A stretch of DNA of 9,531 nt from an uncultured Marinicella sp. (lineage in GTDB: Bacteria > Pseudomonadota > Gammaproteobacteria > Xanthomonadales > Marinicellaceae): assembly GCA_938008005.1 (NCBI GenBank), contig CALLLZ010000085.1:1-9531 (forward strand). The letters are read 5' to 3'. A model generated the notes under the pieces. It saw nothing but the letters and a program-made list of their open reading frames with translations, was not told the DNA's origin and did no database searches. The translations under genes and the position numbers were made by a program. This document shows positions 1-6,258 of this stretch, piece by piece (within the stretch, counting starts at the first letter, position 1; each line of letters starts with the position of its first letter).

Positions 1-60
1 CCCAATGGCCCTAACCTTATCTACAAACTCTAATCACCCCTGGCATTTCTACATAAAAGA

Positions 61-81
61 ACATGTACAATTTATACATGT
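61..81. repeat. Perfect 7-bp dyad, possible operator
   Basis: ACATGTA at 61-67 and TACATGT at 75-81 are exact inverted copies separated by 7 bases. ACATGTAC also occurs as a direct repeat at 61-68 and 76-83. The size and spacing fit a dimeric regulator site or a small RNA hairpin. No regulator can be named, and it lies about 390 bases from the nearest clear gene, so its role is unknown. Confidence 0.35.
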
Positions 82-453
82 ACGACACATTACTCTACTT
101 ATTAATAAACAAACCTACAAGAATACCAAACTTGAACTCGATTTGAATAGTGCTGAATATCCTTCACAAAACCATCAAATACAAGAAATCATAAGCCAAT
201 CATAATCATTTCATCATAATCATCATATAGAAAAAAATTAATATGTGCACATTGGTTGGCATGAGTTTTCACCTCATCTTGGCTCTTTAAACTGGATGTT
301 CATCACACCGTTGACTTGAGCGAATTAGATGCTGCATGAGCATTTTAATATTAAGAAAAGTCAAAAAAGTATTTTGGCATTCTTAAAAGGAACGAAATGG
401 CTATTATTTTAATGAGCTATATATAAATAAACCATCACTAGGAAATAATTTAA

Positions 454-458
454 GGGAG
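454..458 (+). promoter_or_regulatory. Strong Shine-Dalgarno fixing the start of the first beta-helix gene
   Basis: GGGAG within AAGGGAGA at 452-459 lies 7 bases before the ATG at 466, at optimal spacing. It supports that ATG and suggests efficient translation. Confidence 0.75.
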
Positions 459-465
459 AAAAAAA

Positions 466-2334
466 ATGGATAAAAACAGCAAAAACACAATCATTGCAAC
501 TGCCCTACTCAGTATAGTAACAACGACCCTGATGGCAAATAAATTAACCATGGAAGAACACACCACTCAAGCCATGCAACAATTACAAAGTATTCAAAAT
601 AAATCGAACAGTGGCACAATCGTCACAGTTGGAGACAATGTTGATTGTGACTTCAGGCTGGGCACAACCCGAATACAAGACGCCATCGACAGTGGGGCAA
701 ATGAAGTCCGAATTGCTGTTTTCGACAACTCTGAAAACATAACCATTAGCGACACCAGCGTGACATTAAAAGGAGGCTATAACACCTGTGAAGATGCTGC
801 CAACAACTTGAGCAATGACTCTATAGCTGGAATCAACGGCATTGAAGGCTCCAATTTACCAACCATACTTATCAATGGCAATTCACAAAGGAATGAGGTC
901 ATTTTGGATTCTTTATACATTGCTGGAGGTGAGAAATCAGGTGGCTTTTACGGCGGTGGTATCACTGCCTTAGGTGCTAATTTAGCTTTAAACATAAAGA
1001 ACTCAACCATCGGTGTTAATAAAAGCTATTTGGGGGGAGGATTGTCTGTACAGGGTGGTGCTACTGATGTAGTTATCAATGATACTGCCATGTTTCAAAA
1101 TCTTGCTGACCAAGGAGGAGCTATATACTGCTCTAGCGGAAGTTCTTCAGTCACTATATTTGAATCACAACCTGGTGCATCCAGGGTACATTCAAACTAT
1201 GCCAGTGGTGATGGTGGTGGTGCTTTGATTATTTCAGGCTGTACATTAACTGCCTACACTGGAGGAGGTGACATTAATAATGTATTTGGTTTTCACAGTA
1301 ACGAAGCTGGTATAAACGGTGGTGGCTTCGCAATAAAAAATGGCGGTAAGTTGTTTTTGAATGGTGGAACATTCTGCGATGGTAGTTGTGTGGGTGATAA
1401 TAACACATCAGCCAGTATCATTCTCAATTTTGCCAACAGAGATGAAAATGAAACAGGTTTTGGTGGTGGAATATATGTCACGGACGTAGGTTCAACAGTC
1501 AATCTTTTCAATGCTGAAATTGCTATGAACGGTGCCCAGTCTGGTGGAGGTATTTTTGCCGCAAATGGAGCCACAGTTACCATCAGTTCTTCTCATACAC
1601 ATGGTACATGCTGGAGTCCAGGCTCTTGTAACCAAATATACGAAAACGCCACTGCAACCCAAGATTTTCCAACCCGTGGTGGAGCTATTTATGCCACTTC
1701 CGGGGCGGTTATTGATATTTCAAACACCTTAATAAAAAATAACCAAGCTGGCTTTGGCACAGCCCTATACACGCTGGCTGAATCTGGTGATACTGAAGTA
1801 ACTCAACTGAATATAGAAGGTTCCTTGATTGTTAACAATGGTGATGATGGAACCAGTGACTTTTTTAATGATGACACCATAAGAATCAGTGGTGGTAAGG
1901 TTAGCATTGGTTTCAGCACCCTTGCTGATAATGACATTGGTGACACTGCTAATATCAGCAACAATGGAGAATTAAACCTCTTCAGCTCTATCATTCACAA
2001 CAGTGATGGGGGAGATGTTTACAGCGGCTTTGGATCATTAACTCATGACTGCCTGATGGTTAATGAAACCTCTACATTACCTGCTTCAACCGCAACCATC
2101 CTTGATGACCCTGAGTTTATTGATCGCATAAATGGTGACTTTCACCTCAATGCCAATATATCTCCGGCCATAGATTTTTGTGACACTTTTTTCAACACAC
2201 CCAACTTCAATGATTCAGACAATGAACCACGAGGCTATGACGATCCTGCAGCAACTAATTTCTTGGGCTCAATCGATGTCGGTTATGACGAGACTTATGA
2301 AAATGACATCATCTTCAAGAATGGCTTGGAATGA
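466..2334 (+). CDS. Exported glycine-rich parallel beta-helix (Pmp-like) protein, copy 1
   Basis: A 622-aa secreted or surface protein of unknown specific role. Residues 1-24 look like a Sec signal peptide: a lysine-containing start, a hydrophobic core at 9-23, and a likely cut after Leu-Met-Ala24. A pectate-lyase-like N-terminal cap follows, with the sequence CDFRLGTTRIQDAID near residue 61 and LKGGY near 103. From about residue 150 to 500 come many GGG-I/GGA-I turns and N-rich coils, as in right-handed beta-helices and chlamydial polymorphic outer membrane protein repeats. Ten cysteines are all conserved in the next gene, which suggests disulfides and export. The protein ends YENDIIFKNGLE just before the stop, a probable sorting tail. 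No catalytic residues of a polysaccharide lyase could be identified, so adhesion or a surface role is only a guess. A strong Shine-Dalgarno supports the start. The gene has its own leader and is followed by a close paralogue after 185 bases. Confidence 0.9.
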   Translation: MDKNSKNTIIATALLSIVTTTLMANKLTMEEHTTQAMQQLQSIQNKSNSGTIVTVGDNVDCDFRLGTTRIQDAIDSGANEVRIAVFDNSENITISDTSVTLKGGYNTCEDAANNLSNDSIAGINGIEGSNLPTILINGNSQRNEVILDSLYIAGGEKSGGFYGGGITALGANLALNIKNSTIGVNKSYLGGGLSVQGGATDVVINDTAMFQNLADQGGAIYCSSGSSSVTIFESQPGASRVHSNYASGDGGGALIISGCTLTAYTGGGDINNVFGFHSNEAGINGGGFAIKNGGKLFLNGGTFCDGSCVGDNNTSASIILNFANRDENETGFGGGIYVTDVGSTVNLFNAEIAMNGAQSGGGIFAANGATVTISSSHTHGTCWSPGSCNQIYENATATQDFPTRGGAIYATSGAVIDISNTLIKNNQAGFGTALYTLAESGDTEVTQLNIEGSLIVNNGDDGTSDFFNDDTIRISGGKVSIGFSTLADNDIGDTANISNNGELNLFSSIIHNSDGGDVYSGFGSLTHDCLMVNETSTLPASTATILDDPEFIDRINGDFHLNANISPAIDFCDTFFNTPNFNDSDNEPRGYDDPAATNFLGSIDVGYDETYENDIIFKNGLE

Positions 2335-2519
2335 AATGAGATTAAATAATAAAGCCACTGATAAAACCTATATGCCTAAGACATTTTTAAGCAGAAAAAG
2401 ACTGTGTGGTTTGAGATAACAATATAAACAGAAAAGAGTTATTAATAATTTTAATTAAAGAATTTTAATCAGATCAAAGCCCCCAAATAAACAAGGACTT
2501 GGGTAAAAGAGAATGAAAT

Positions 2520-4358
2520 ATGAAAAGAATTATCACAACAACAGCCATGCTTTTAATGGTTACAACTGCCCTATTGGCAGATAAGCTAACCATGGAAGCA
2601 CACGCCCTACAGGCAGCCTTACAAATACAAAAAGCTAAAATTAAATCTGGCGGCGCATTTGTCACAATTGGGGATGACTCTAATTGTGATTTAAGAACTG
2701 GCTCCATCAGAATTCAGGTTGCAATTGCTCTTGGTGCTACTGAAATTCGGCTTGCAAGCTCTACATACAATGAAAATCTGGTGATCGACGACACCCAAAT
2801 AACCATCAAAGGCGGGTATGATAATTGCACTGATGCAGAAAACAACACCCGCAACAACACCAGACAAACCATCACTGGAGTAGCCGGGGCTGGTATGCCA
2901 ACCATTCTGATCACAGGTAACACCCAAAGAAATGAAGTTAATTTAGAATATCTATCCATTCAAGGTGGGGAACAGGGAAGCTTCAGTAACGGTGGTGGAA
3001 TTGCCACAGTTGCAGCAGACTTATCCCTCAATATAACTGATTCAGATCTATTTGGTAACTCAGCCAATGCCGGTGGTGGTTTGAATGTTCTTGATGGAAA
3101 TACTGATGTTGTCATCACTGATTCTGCCATATCTTTTAATACTGCCAGAACAGGCGGTGGTATCTATTGTTCAGGCACAGATGCTTCTATCCTTATCACA
3201 GAAACACAAGCCAGATTGTCAATAGTCCGTAGCAACCGCGCAACAGACACTTTTGGCAATGGTGATGGAGGCGGTGCCTTGATAGAAAATGGATGTGCTT
3301 TGAGTAGCTTTATTGGTGGCCCCATAAATTCTGGCTCACAAGGTTTTTTTAATAACTCTGCAACTGACCACGGAGGCGGCATAGCGGTCAAATCAGGTGC
3401 TTCTTTGTACATGAACGGCAGTTTATTTTGCCCTTTCTTCTTTTGCATTGGAAATAACAACACTGCAGCCAGTATAGTGGCTAATGTTGCTGACAGTGAT
3501 GAAAATCAAACTGGCTCTGGTGGTGGTATTTATGTCGAAGGAATCAACTCTGAGGCCACTTTAATCAATGCCTTTATCAACTTTAACAATGCTCGTTTAG
3601 GTGGTGGTATATACGCAAGCGACCAATCCAAAGTAACCATCGAGACAGCCTATTCTTCTGGTACTTGTTGGCGCCCAGGATACTGCAGCCAAATCACTAG
3701 TAATAGTTCGATCGGCGGTGCTGGTATATTTGCCGGGTCTGGTGCAGATATCAACATTTCAAACACATATTTTCAACTAAATAAATCTAACTCCGGTTCG
3801 GCCATGTCTTTATTCACAAGTGGTGCTGTGACAACAAAAGCTGTTATCGAAGGTTCTTTGATCGTCAATAATGGAGACACCAATTCAATCGCTACTTTTT
3901 TTAATGTTGGAGCTGAACTGAGTATCAGATATAGTACCATTGCTGATAATCAGGTAATAAACAACGAAAGCAACATTTACAGTGAAGGTGATCTGACCTT
4001 AGTCTCTTCTATTATTCACAATACAGATGGTTCAAAAGTTTATCTTTCCGGCCCGGGAGGTACTGTAGGACAGTATTGTTTGATGGTTAATGAAACCAAT
4101 ACTTTACCTGCCGATATAAATACTGTTCTCAACGACCCACAGTTTATTAATCGTGAAGATGGAGATTTCCACCTCACAAGCAAATCTCCTGCCATAGATT
4201 TTTGTGACACGTTAGTCTTTGGCCCTCGTTTCAATGATTCAGACAACGATCCACGTATTTTTAATGATCCAACGGTCCTAAACCGCATAGGCTCGATTGA
4301 CCTCGGTTATGATGAAACCTATGAAAATGATATCATCTTCAGAGATGGCTTAGAATGA
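2520..4358 (+). CDS. Exported glycine-rich parallel beta-helix (Pmp-like) protein, copy 2
   Basis: A 612-aa paralogue of the preceding protein, colinear from end to end. The signal peptide is residues 1-20 (MKR, then a hydrophobic stretch ending Ala-Leu-Leu-Ala20), and the mature part begins DKLTME against NKLTME in copy 1. The cap contains NCDLRTGSIRIQ and IKGGY. The body carries repeated GGG-I turns, several preceded by F-x-N (FGNS, SFNT, FFNNS, NFNNA), which is the Pmp-type pairing of FxxN with GGxI. The same ten cysteines are present, including the close pairs FCPFFFC and TCWRPGYC. The C terminus is YENDIIFRDGLE. AAGAGA at 2507-2512, 7 bases upstream, is an adequate ribosome site for the ATG at 2520; an ATG at 2513 is in another frame. 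The 185-base gap holds no clear terminator, so the pair may be co-transcribed. Function beyond an exported beta-helix is unknown. Confidence 0.9.
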   Translation: MKRIITTTAMLLMVTTALLADKLTMEAHALQAALQIQKAKIKSGGAFVTIGDDSNCDLRTGSIRIQVAIALGATEIRLASSTYNENLVIDDTQITIKGGYDNCTDAENNTRNNTRQTITGVAGAGMPTILITGNTQRNEVNLEYLSIQGGEQGSFSNGGGIATVAADLSLNITDSDLFGNSANAGGGLNVLDGNTDVVITDSAISFNTARTGGGIYCSGTDASILITETQARLSIVRSNRATDTFGNGDGGGALIENGCALSSFIGGPINSGSQGFFNNSATDHGGGIAVKSGASLYMNGSLFCPFFFCIGNNNTAASIVANVADSDENQTGSGGGIYVEGINSEATLINAFINFNNARLGGGIYASDQSKVTIETAYSSGTCWRPGYCSQITSNSSIGGAGIFAGSGADINISNTYFQLNKSNSGSAMSLFTSGAVTTKAVIEGSLIVNNGDTNSIATFFNVGAELSIRYSTIADNQVINNESNIYSEGDLTLVSSIIHNTDGSKVYLSGPGGTVGQYCLMVNETNTLPADINTVLNDPQFINREDGDFHLTSKSPAIDFCDTLVFGPRFNDSDNDPRIFNDPTVLNRIGSIDLGYDETYENDIIFRDGLE

Positions 4359-4478
4359 GATAAATGTTATTTGCTTAGTAAATTAAAATCTGCTGACATG
4401 GTATGAGAGTGTGGTATTCATGAATAATTTGCAACATACGAAAATTCTCACTATTTAACGAAGCATCAGTTTGATTCA

Positions 4479-4507
4479 TTTACGCACATATGCAGCTAAG
4501 CTATAAT
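4479..4507 (+). promoter_or_regulatory. Candidate sigma70-type promoter (distal)
   Basis: TTTACG at 4479-4484 (4 of 6 to TTGACA) is followed after 17 bases by a perfect TATAAT at 4502-4507. If used it would give a leader of about 500 bases for the operon starting at 5013. In AT-rich DNA such matches arise by chance, so this is only a candidate. Confidence 0.25.
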
Positions 4508-4654
4508 TAATAACTATTTTCTATCCCTACACCTGAATAATCAATTCTTATTTGACAAATTACGTCAGTAACCAATCATAAGTTTAAGTTCTTTAGTACT
4601 AAATTTACAATTCCAACTATTTTACATTTTTTCACAGTCATGCTTCCGTTTTAA

Positions 4655-4682
4655 GTTACAAGGCTTCATGAGAAAGTATAAT
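4655..4682 (+). promoter_or_regulatory. Candidate sigma70-type promoter (proximal)
   Basis: GTTACA at 4655-4660 (4 of 6 to TTGACA), a 16-base spacer and a perfect TATAAT at 4677-4682. Transcription from here would start near 4689 and run through the palindrome at 4758-4770, the AGTGTG repeats and the hairpin before reaching 5013. A weaker alternative is TTGGAT at 4715-4720 with TATAAG at 4738-4743 (17-base spacer). Confidence 0.3.
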
Positions 4683-4757
4683 TAAATACGTGTAGTAATT
4701 AAGTTGCAATTAATTTGGATTGGCATTAAATTAGCCTTATAAGTTTACATAAGTTAA

Positions 4758-4770
4758 ATCTAATTTAGAT
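4758..4770. repeat. 13-base palindrome, possible operator
   Basis: ATCTAA at 4758-4763 and TTAGAT at 4765-4770 are exact inverted copies around one T. The site lies between the proximal promoter candidate and the AGTGTG repeats. It may be an operator half of the same control region, but its AT-rich makeup makes chance occurrence possible. Confidence 0.3.
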
Positions 4771-4791
4771 AAAAATGTTTTTGTAAATTAT

Positions 4792-4847
4792 ATAAAGTGT
4801 GGTTGATAAGTGTGAATTATCAATAAAGTGTGGTCAACGAGTGTGAA
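4792..4847. repeat. Tandem 25-bp direct repeats with four AGTGTG boxes
   Basis: Copies at 4792-4816 and 4823-4847 match at 21 of 25 positions, and all four mismatches fall in the middle (positions 13-17 of the unit). Each copy holds two AGTGTG boxes 13 bases apart, at 4796, 4809, 4827 and 4840. The 31-base period is close to three helical turns, so the copies would sit on one DNA face. Conserved ends with a drifting centre are what a pair of protein-binding sites looks like. They lie about 165-220 bases before the first operon gene. The regulator is unknown. Confidence 0.6.
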
Positions 4848-4850
4848 ATT

Positions 4851-4868
4851 AAGATGAACATTCATCTT
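4851..4868 (+). terminator. Terminator-like or attenuator hairpin in the operon leader
   Basis: AAGATGA at 4851-4857 and TCATCTT at 4862-4868 form a perfect 7-bp stem with the loop ACAT, and the run of T continues to 4870. The stem is AT-rich and the T tract is short, so it would be a weak intrinsic terminator. It sits directly after the AGTGTG repeats and about 145 bases before the first gene, where an attenuator could act. It could equally be a chance structure. Confidence 0.3.
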
Positions 4869-5012
4869 TTAAAACCCCAATGTTTTCCTAGTTTGCGGTT
4901 ATCCGCTATAGAAAGCAAATTCAGAGCTGTGTATAGGGCAATTTAACTAAGCTATTTAGTCAAAGTTCAACGCAATTAAGCACTGCAATGCTTCAATAAT
5001 TTTGGAATTTTA

Positions 5013-5471
5013 ATGTCATTATATAATACTGTTTATGAACTGACGGAGACTGGTTTGCTTGCAAAAAATAGTGATTCTTTTCAAAAGCTCTCACCAGCAA
5101 TAGTTGGATTGTTAAATCAAAATTCAATTATTCAACATGAAAATACCGGTGAGCTGCCTAATGAACATTTAAATTGGTTGTTGTTATTGGGGCTGATAAA
5201 AAAGAATTCACGCAATTTAAGTTCAAAAGAACCAACTAAGAACATTACTGTATCATCAATAAAATCAATCAAACAAGAATTTGTCAATTTAATAAAAAAA
5301 GATTTATGTAATCATGAAAAATACTGGGACATATTGATGAACCTTGAAATTGTAAATGATAAAGATGGATTGTTATGGTTTATGAATCAAATCACAAAAT
5401 TATCAGAATCGCCGAACTTGTTTGACTATCAATCCTTATTTAAGAAATTGTCGGAATTAGAAAATGACTGA
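5013..5471 (+). CDS. Unrecognised 152-aa protein, first gene of the BLUF/GTPase operon
   Basis: I do not recognise the family. The protein is soluble-looking with no signal peptide. Residues 1-66 are largely hydrophobic-helical (LSPAIVGLLNQ near 26-36, LNWLLLLGLIKK near 53-64) and could be a small winged-helix-like or dimer domain. A lysine- and serine-rich linker at about 65-85 leads to a second helical half at 86-152 (IKQEFVNLIKKDL, then KLSESPNLFDYQSLFKKLSE). The ATG at 5013 has only a weak site, GGAA at 5004-5007. The stop overlaps the BLUF start by 8 bases, so translation of the two is probably coupled, which suggests a partner, output or adaptor role for the photoreceptor. Parts of the gene are very AT-rich. 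That it is a real gene is well supported by the operon packing; its function is unknown. Confidence 0.8.
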   Translation: MSLYNTVYELTETGLLAKNSDSFQKLSPAIVGLLNQNSIIQHENTGELPNEHLNWLLLLGLIKKNSRNLSSKEPTKNITVSSIKSIKQEFVNLIKKDLCNHEKYWDILMNLEIVNDKDGLLWFMNQITKLSESPNLFDYQSLFKKLSELEND

Positions 5472-5901
5472 ATCAAATTCGTTGGTTCGATTAATATACG
5501 CCAGCGTAAAAGATAGATATGTAGATGGCCCTGAACTAAAAAACATTCTCAACGTGGCACAAACGAATAATAAAAAAAGCGGTATAACCGGCATCTTGTT
5601 ATTTAATGGAGGTTATTTTTTACAAGCTCTAGAAGGAAGCAGAGCTCATGTGAACAAACTGTATCAATCGATCACAAAAGACCAAAGACACCAAAATTTT
5701 CAAATCATTGAATTCATAGATGTGGCAACAAGGACTTGGGGCAATTGGTCAATGAAGTTGGTTTCCATTTCACAACAAGAAGAACGGATATATGAAAAGT
5801 ATTCTGGCCAGATAGGGTTCAATCCATTTGTGTTGAATTCTGACGATGCTGTATATTTTTTGAAAGAAATTTCGAATTTTGACATAGGTTTAAGTCAATG
5901 A
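5464..5901 (+). CDS. Short BLUF-domain blue-light photoreceptor (PixD/BlsA-like size)
   Basis: A 145-aa flavin-binding light sensor. BLUF proteins hold FAD non-covalently and, on blue light, rearrange hydrogen bonds between a Tyr and a Gln near the flavin to change partner binding. The domain fills residues 7-99: LVRLIYAS, NNKKSGITGILLF, FLQALEG, DQRH and WGNWSM. Tyr12, Asn36, Gln54, Trp95 and Met97 fall at exactly the spacing of AppA Tyr21, Asn45, Gln63, Trp104 and Met106, so the photochemical site looks intact. After the domain come only about 45 residues, probably the two capping helices seen in stand-alone BLUF proteins; no EAL, GGDEF or DNA-binding domain is attached, so the signal must pass by protein contact. 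The gene overlaps the upstream one by 8 bases and the downstream one by ATGA, placing it in an operon with a GTPase and roadblock proteins. Confidence 0.95.
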   Translation: MTESNSLVRLIYASVKDRYVDGPELKNILNVAQTNNKKSGITGILLFNGGYFLQALEGSRAHVNKLYQSITKDQRHQNFQIIEFIDVATRTWGNWSMKLVSISQQEERIYEKYSGQIGFNPFVLNSDDAVYFLKEISNFDIGLSQ

Positions 5902-6242
5902 ATTCTTTGCAAGAAACCATATGGGAGAATATTTCTCATAATCCATTAAAAACAAGTTTAAGAGGAAAGTATTATCGACTGAAAGAATGGCCCAATTTTG
6001 GCTTTTCTAAATACAGCCCTGATTTCATTGTTTTGAGTGCTCATTTAACTAAAAAATTGGCCAATAAAAATCAGTTGCTGTCATTAATAAATGCTGATGA
6101 ACACATTATAGACCATTTCCTAAATGCCGCTTCATTGCTTCAAATTCTTGAAGTTACAGATTATCCAGAAGAAACCACAGCCGCTGAAAATACCACGTCT
6201 GGTTTCACCATCAAATTGAAGAAATTATTTGGTTTTATTTGA
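5898..6242 (+). CDS. Unrecognised 114-aa protein between BLUF and GTPase genes
   Basis: I do not recognise this family with certainty. Residues 23-90 form the core: RGKYYRLKEWPNFGFSKYSP, then alternating hydrophobic helices (DFIVLSAHLTKKLA, LLSLINADEHIIDHFLNAASLLQILEV). That pattern resembles a small winged-helix fold such as those encoded beside other bacterial GTPase/roadblock pairs (for example the DUF742 protein CvnC in actinobacterial conservons), but this is only a shape comparison. A Thr/Glu-rich linker at 91-103 ends in a basic-hydrophobic tail, KLKKLFGFI, that could touch a membrane or a partner. The start overlaps the BLUF stop by four bases (ATGA), with AGG at 5886-5888 as a modest ribosome site. 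Its position between photoreceptor and GTPase makes it a candidate link between them. Confidence 0.8.
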   Translation: MNSLQETIWENISHNPLKTSLRGKYYRLKEWPNFGFSKYSPDFIVLSAHLTKKLANKNQLLSLINADEHIIDHFLNAASLLQILEVTDYPEETTAAENTTSGFTIKLKKLFGFI

Positions 6243-6243
6243 T

Positions 6244-6249
6244 AAGGAG
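6244..6249 (+). promoter_or_regulatory. Ribosome binding site deciding the GTPase start
   Basis: AAGGAG at 6244-6249 lies 9 bases before the ATG at 6259 but only 3 bases before an in-frame TTG at 6253. The spacing selects the ATG, giving a 172-residue protein that begins MHRKVAFIG. Confidence 0.75.
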
Positions 6250-6258
6250 TAATTGATT

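Larger units (their letters stand above)
1..465. other. Left-edge region without a convincing gene
   Basis: I see no gene I can defend here. A frame open from base 2 to a TAA at 203-205 could be the tail of an upstream gene, but its translation is unremarkable. Visible small structures are a 7-bp dyad at 61-81, two direct copies of TCATAATCAT at 200-209 and 214-223, and a weak hairpin at 329-343 (ATGCT/AGCAT, 5-nt loop) followed by TTTAATATT that could end an upstream transcript. A TATAAA at 422-427 could be a -10 element for the next gene, but the bases at -35 match poorly (about 3 of 6). A nine-codon frame with its own Shine-Dalgarno lies at 397-426. Confidence 0.6.
4359..5012. other. AT-rich regulatory intergenic region
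   Basis: This 654-base stretch holds no gene I can support. In order it contains: an AGTGTGG at 4408-4414; two candidate sigma70-type promoters (4479-4507 and 4655-4682); a 13-base palindrome ATCTAA-T-TTAGAT at 4758-4770; a tandem pair of 25-bp direct repeats with four AGTGTG boxes; a terminator-like hairpin at 4851-4868; and a small GCGG-TTAT-CCGC hairpin at 4895-4906. A 12-codon ATG frame at 4420 has no ribosome site. The length and density of repeats suggest a controlled promoter, with a leader, for the BLUF/GTPase operon that follows. Confidence 0.6.

Noticed and set aside
5..205. 66-codon frame at the left edge
   Set aside because: No ribosome site can be assessed, the translation lacks recognisable features, and it contains dyad and direct-repeat DNA. 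It could be the tail of a gene outside the window, but nothing supports this.
1293..1583. Minus-strand frame inside the first beta-helix gene
   Set aside because: It is antisense to glycine-rich codons, which gives a proline-rich translation (GGT/GGC read as ACC/GCC, CCA-rich). This is a composition shadow of the real gene.
2180..2419. 79-codon frame running across the end of the first beta-helix gene
   Set aside because: It overlaps the conserved C-terminal tail in another frame, has no ribosome site, and its translation is unlike any protein I know.
2482..2503. Hairpin CCCAA/TTGGG before the second beta-helix gene as a terminator
   Set aside because: Only 5 bp with a 12-base loop and an A-rich sequence after it, not a T tract.
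3164..3463. Minus-strand frame inside the second beta-helix gene
   Set aside because: Proline-rich antisense shadow of the glycine repeats, as in the first copy.
4420..4458. 12-codon ATG frame after the second beta-helix gene
   Set aside because: No ribosome binding site and no unusual composition; expected by chance.
4792..4847. CRISPR array
   Set aside because: Only two repeat units with a six-base gap between them, internal drift, and no cas genes. The pattern fits paired binding sites, not spacers.
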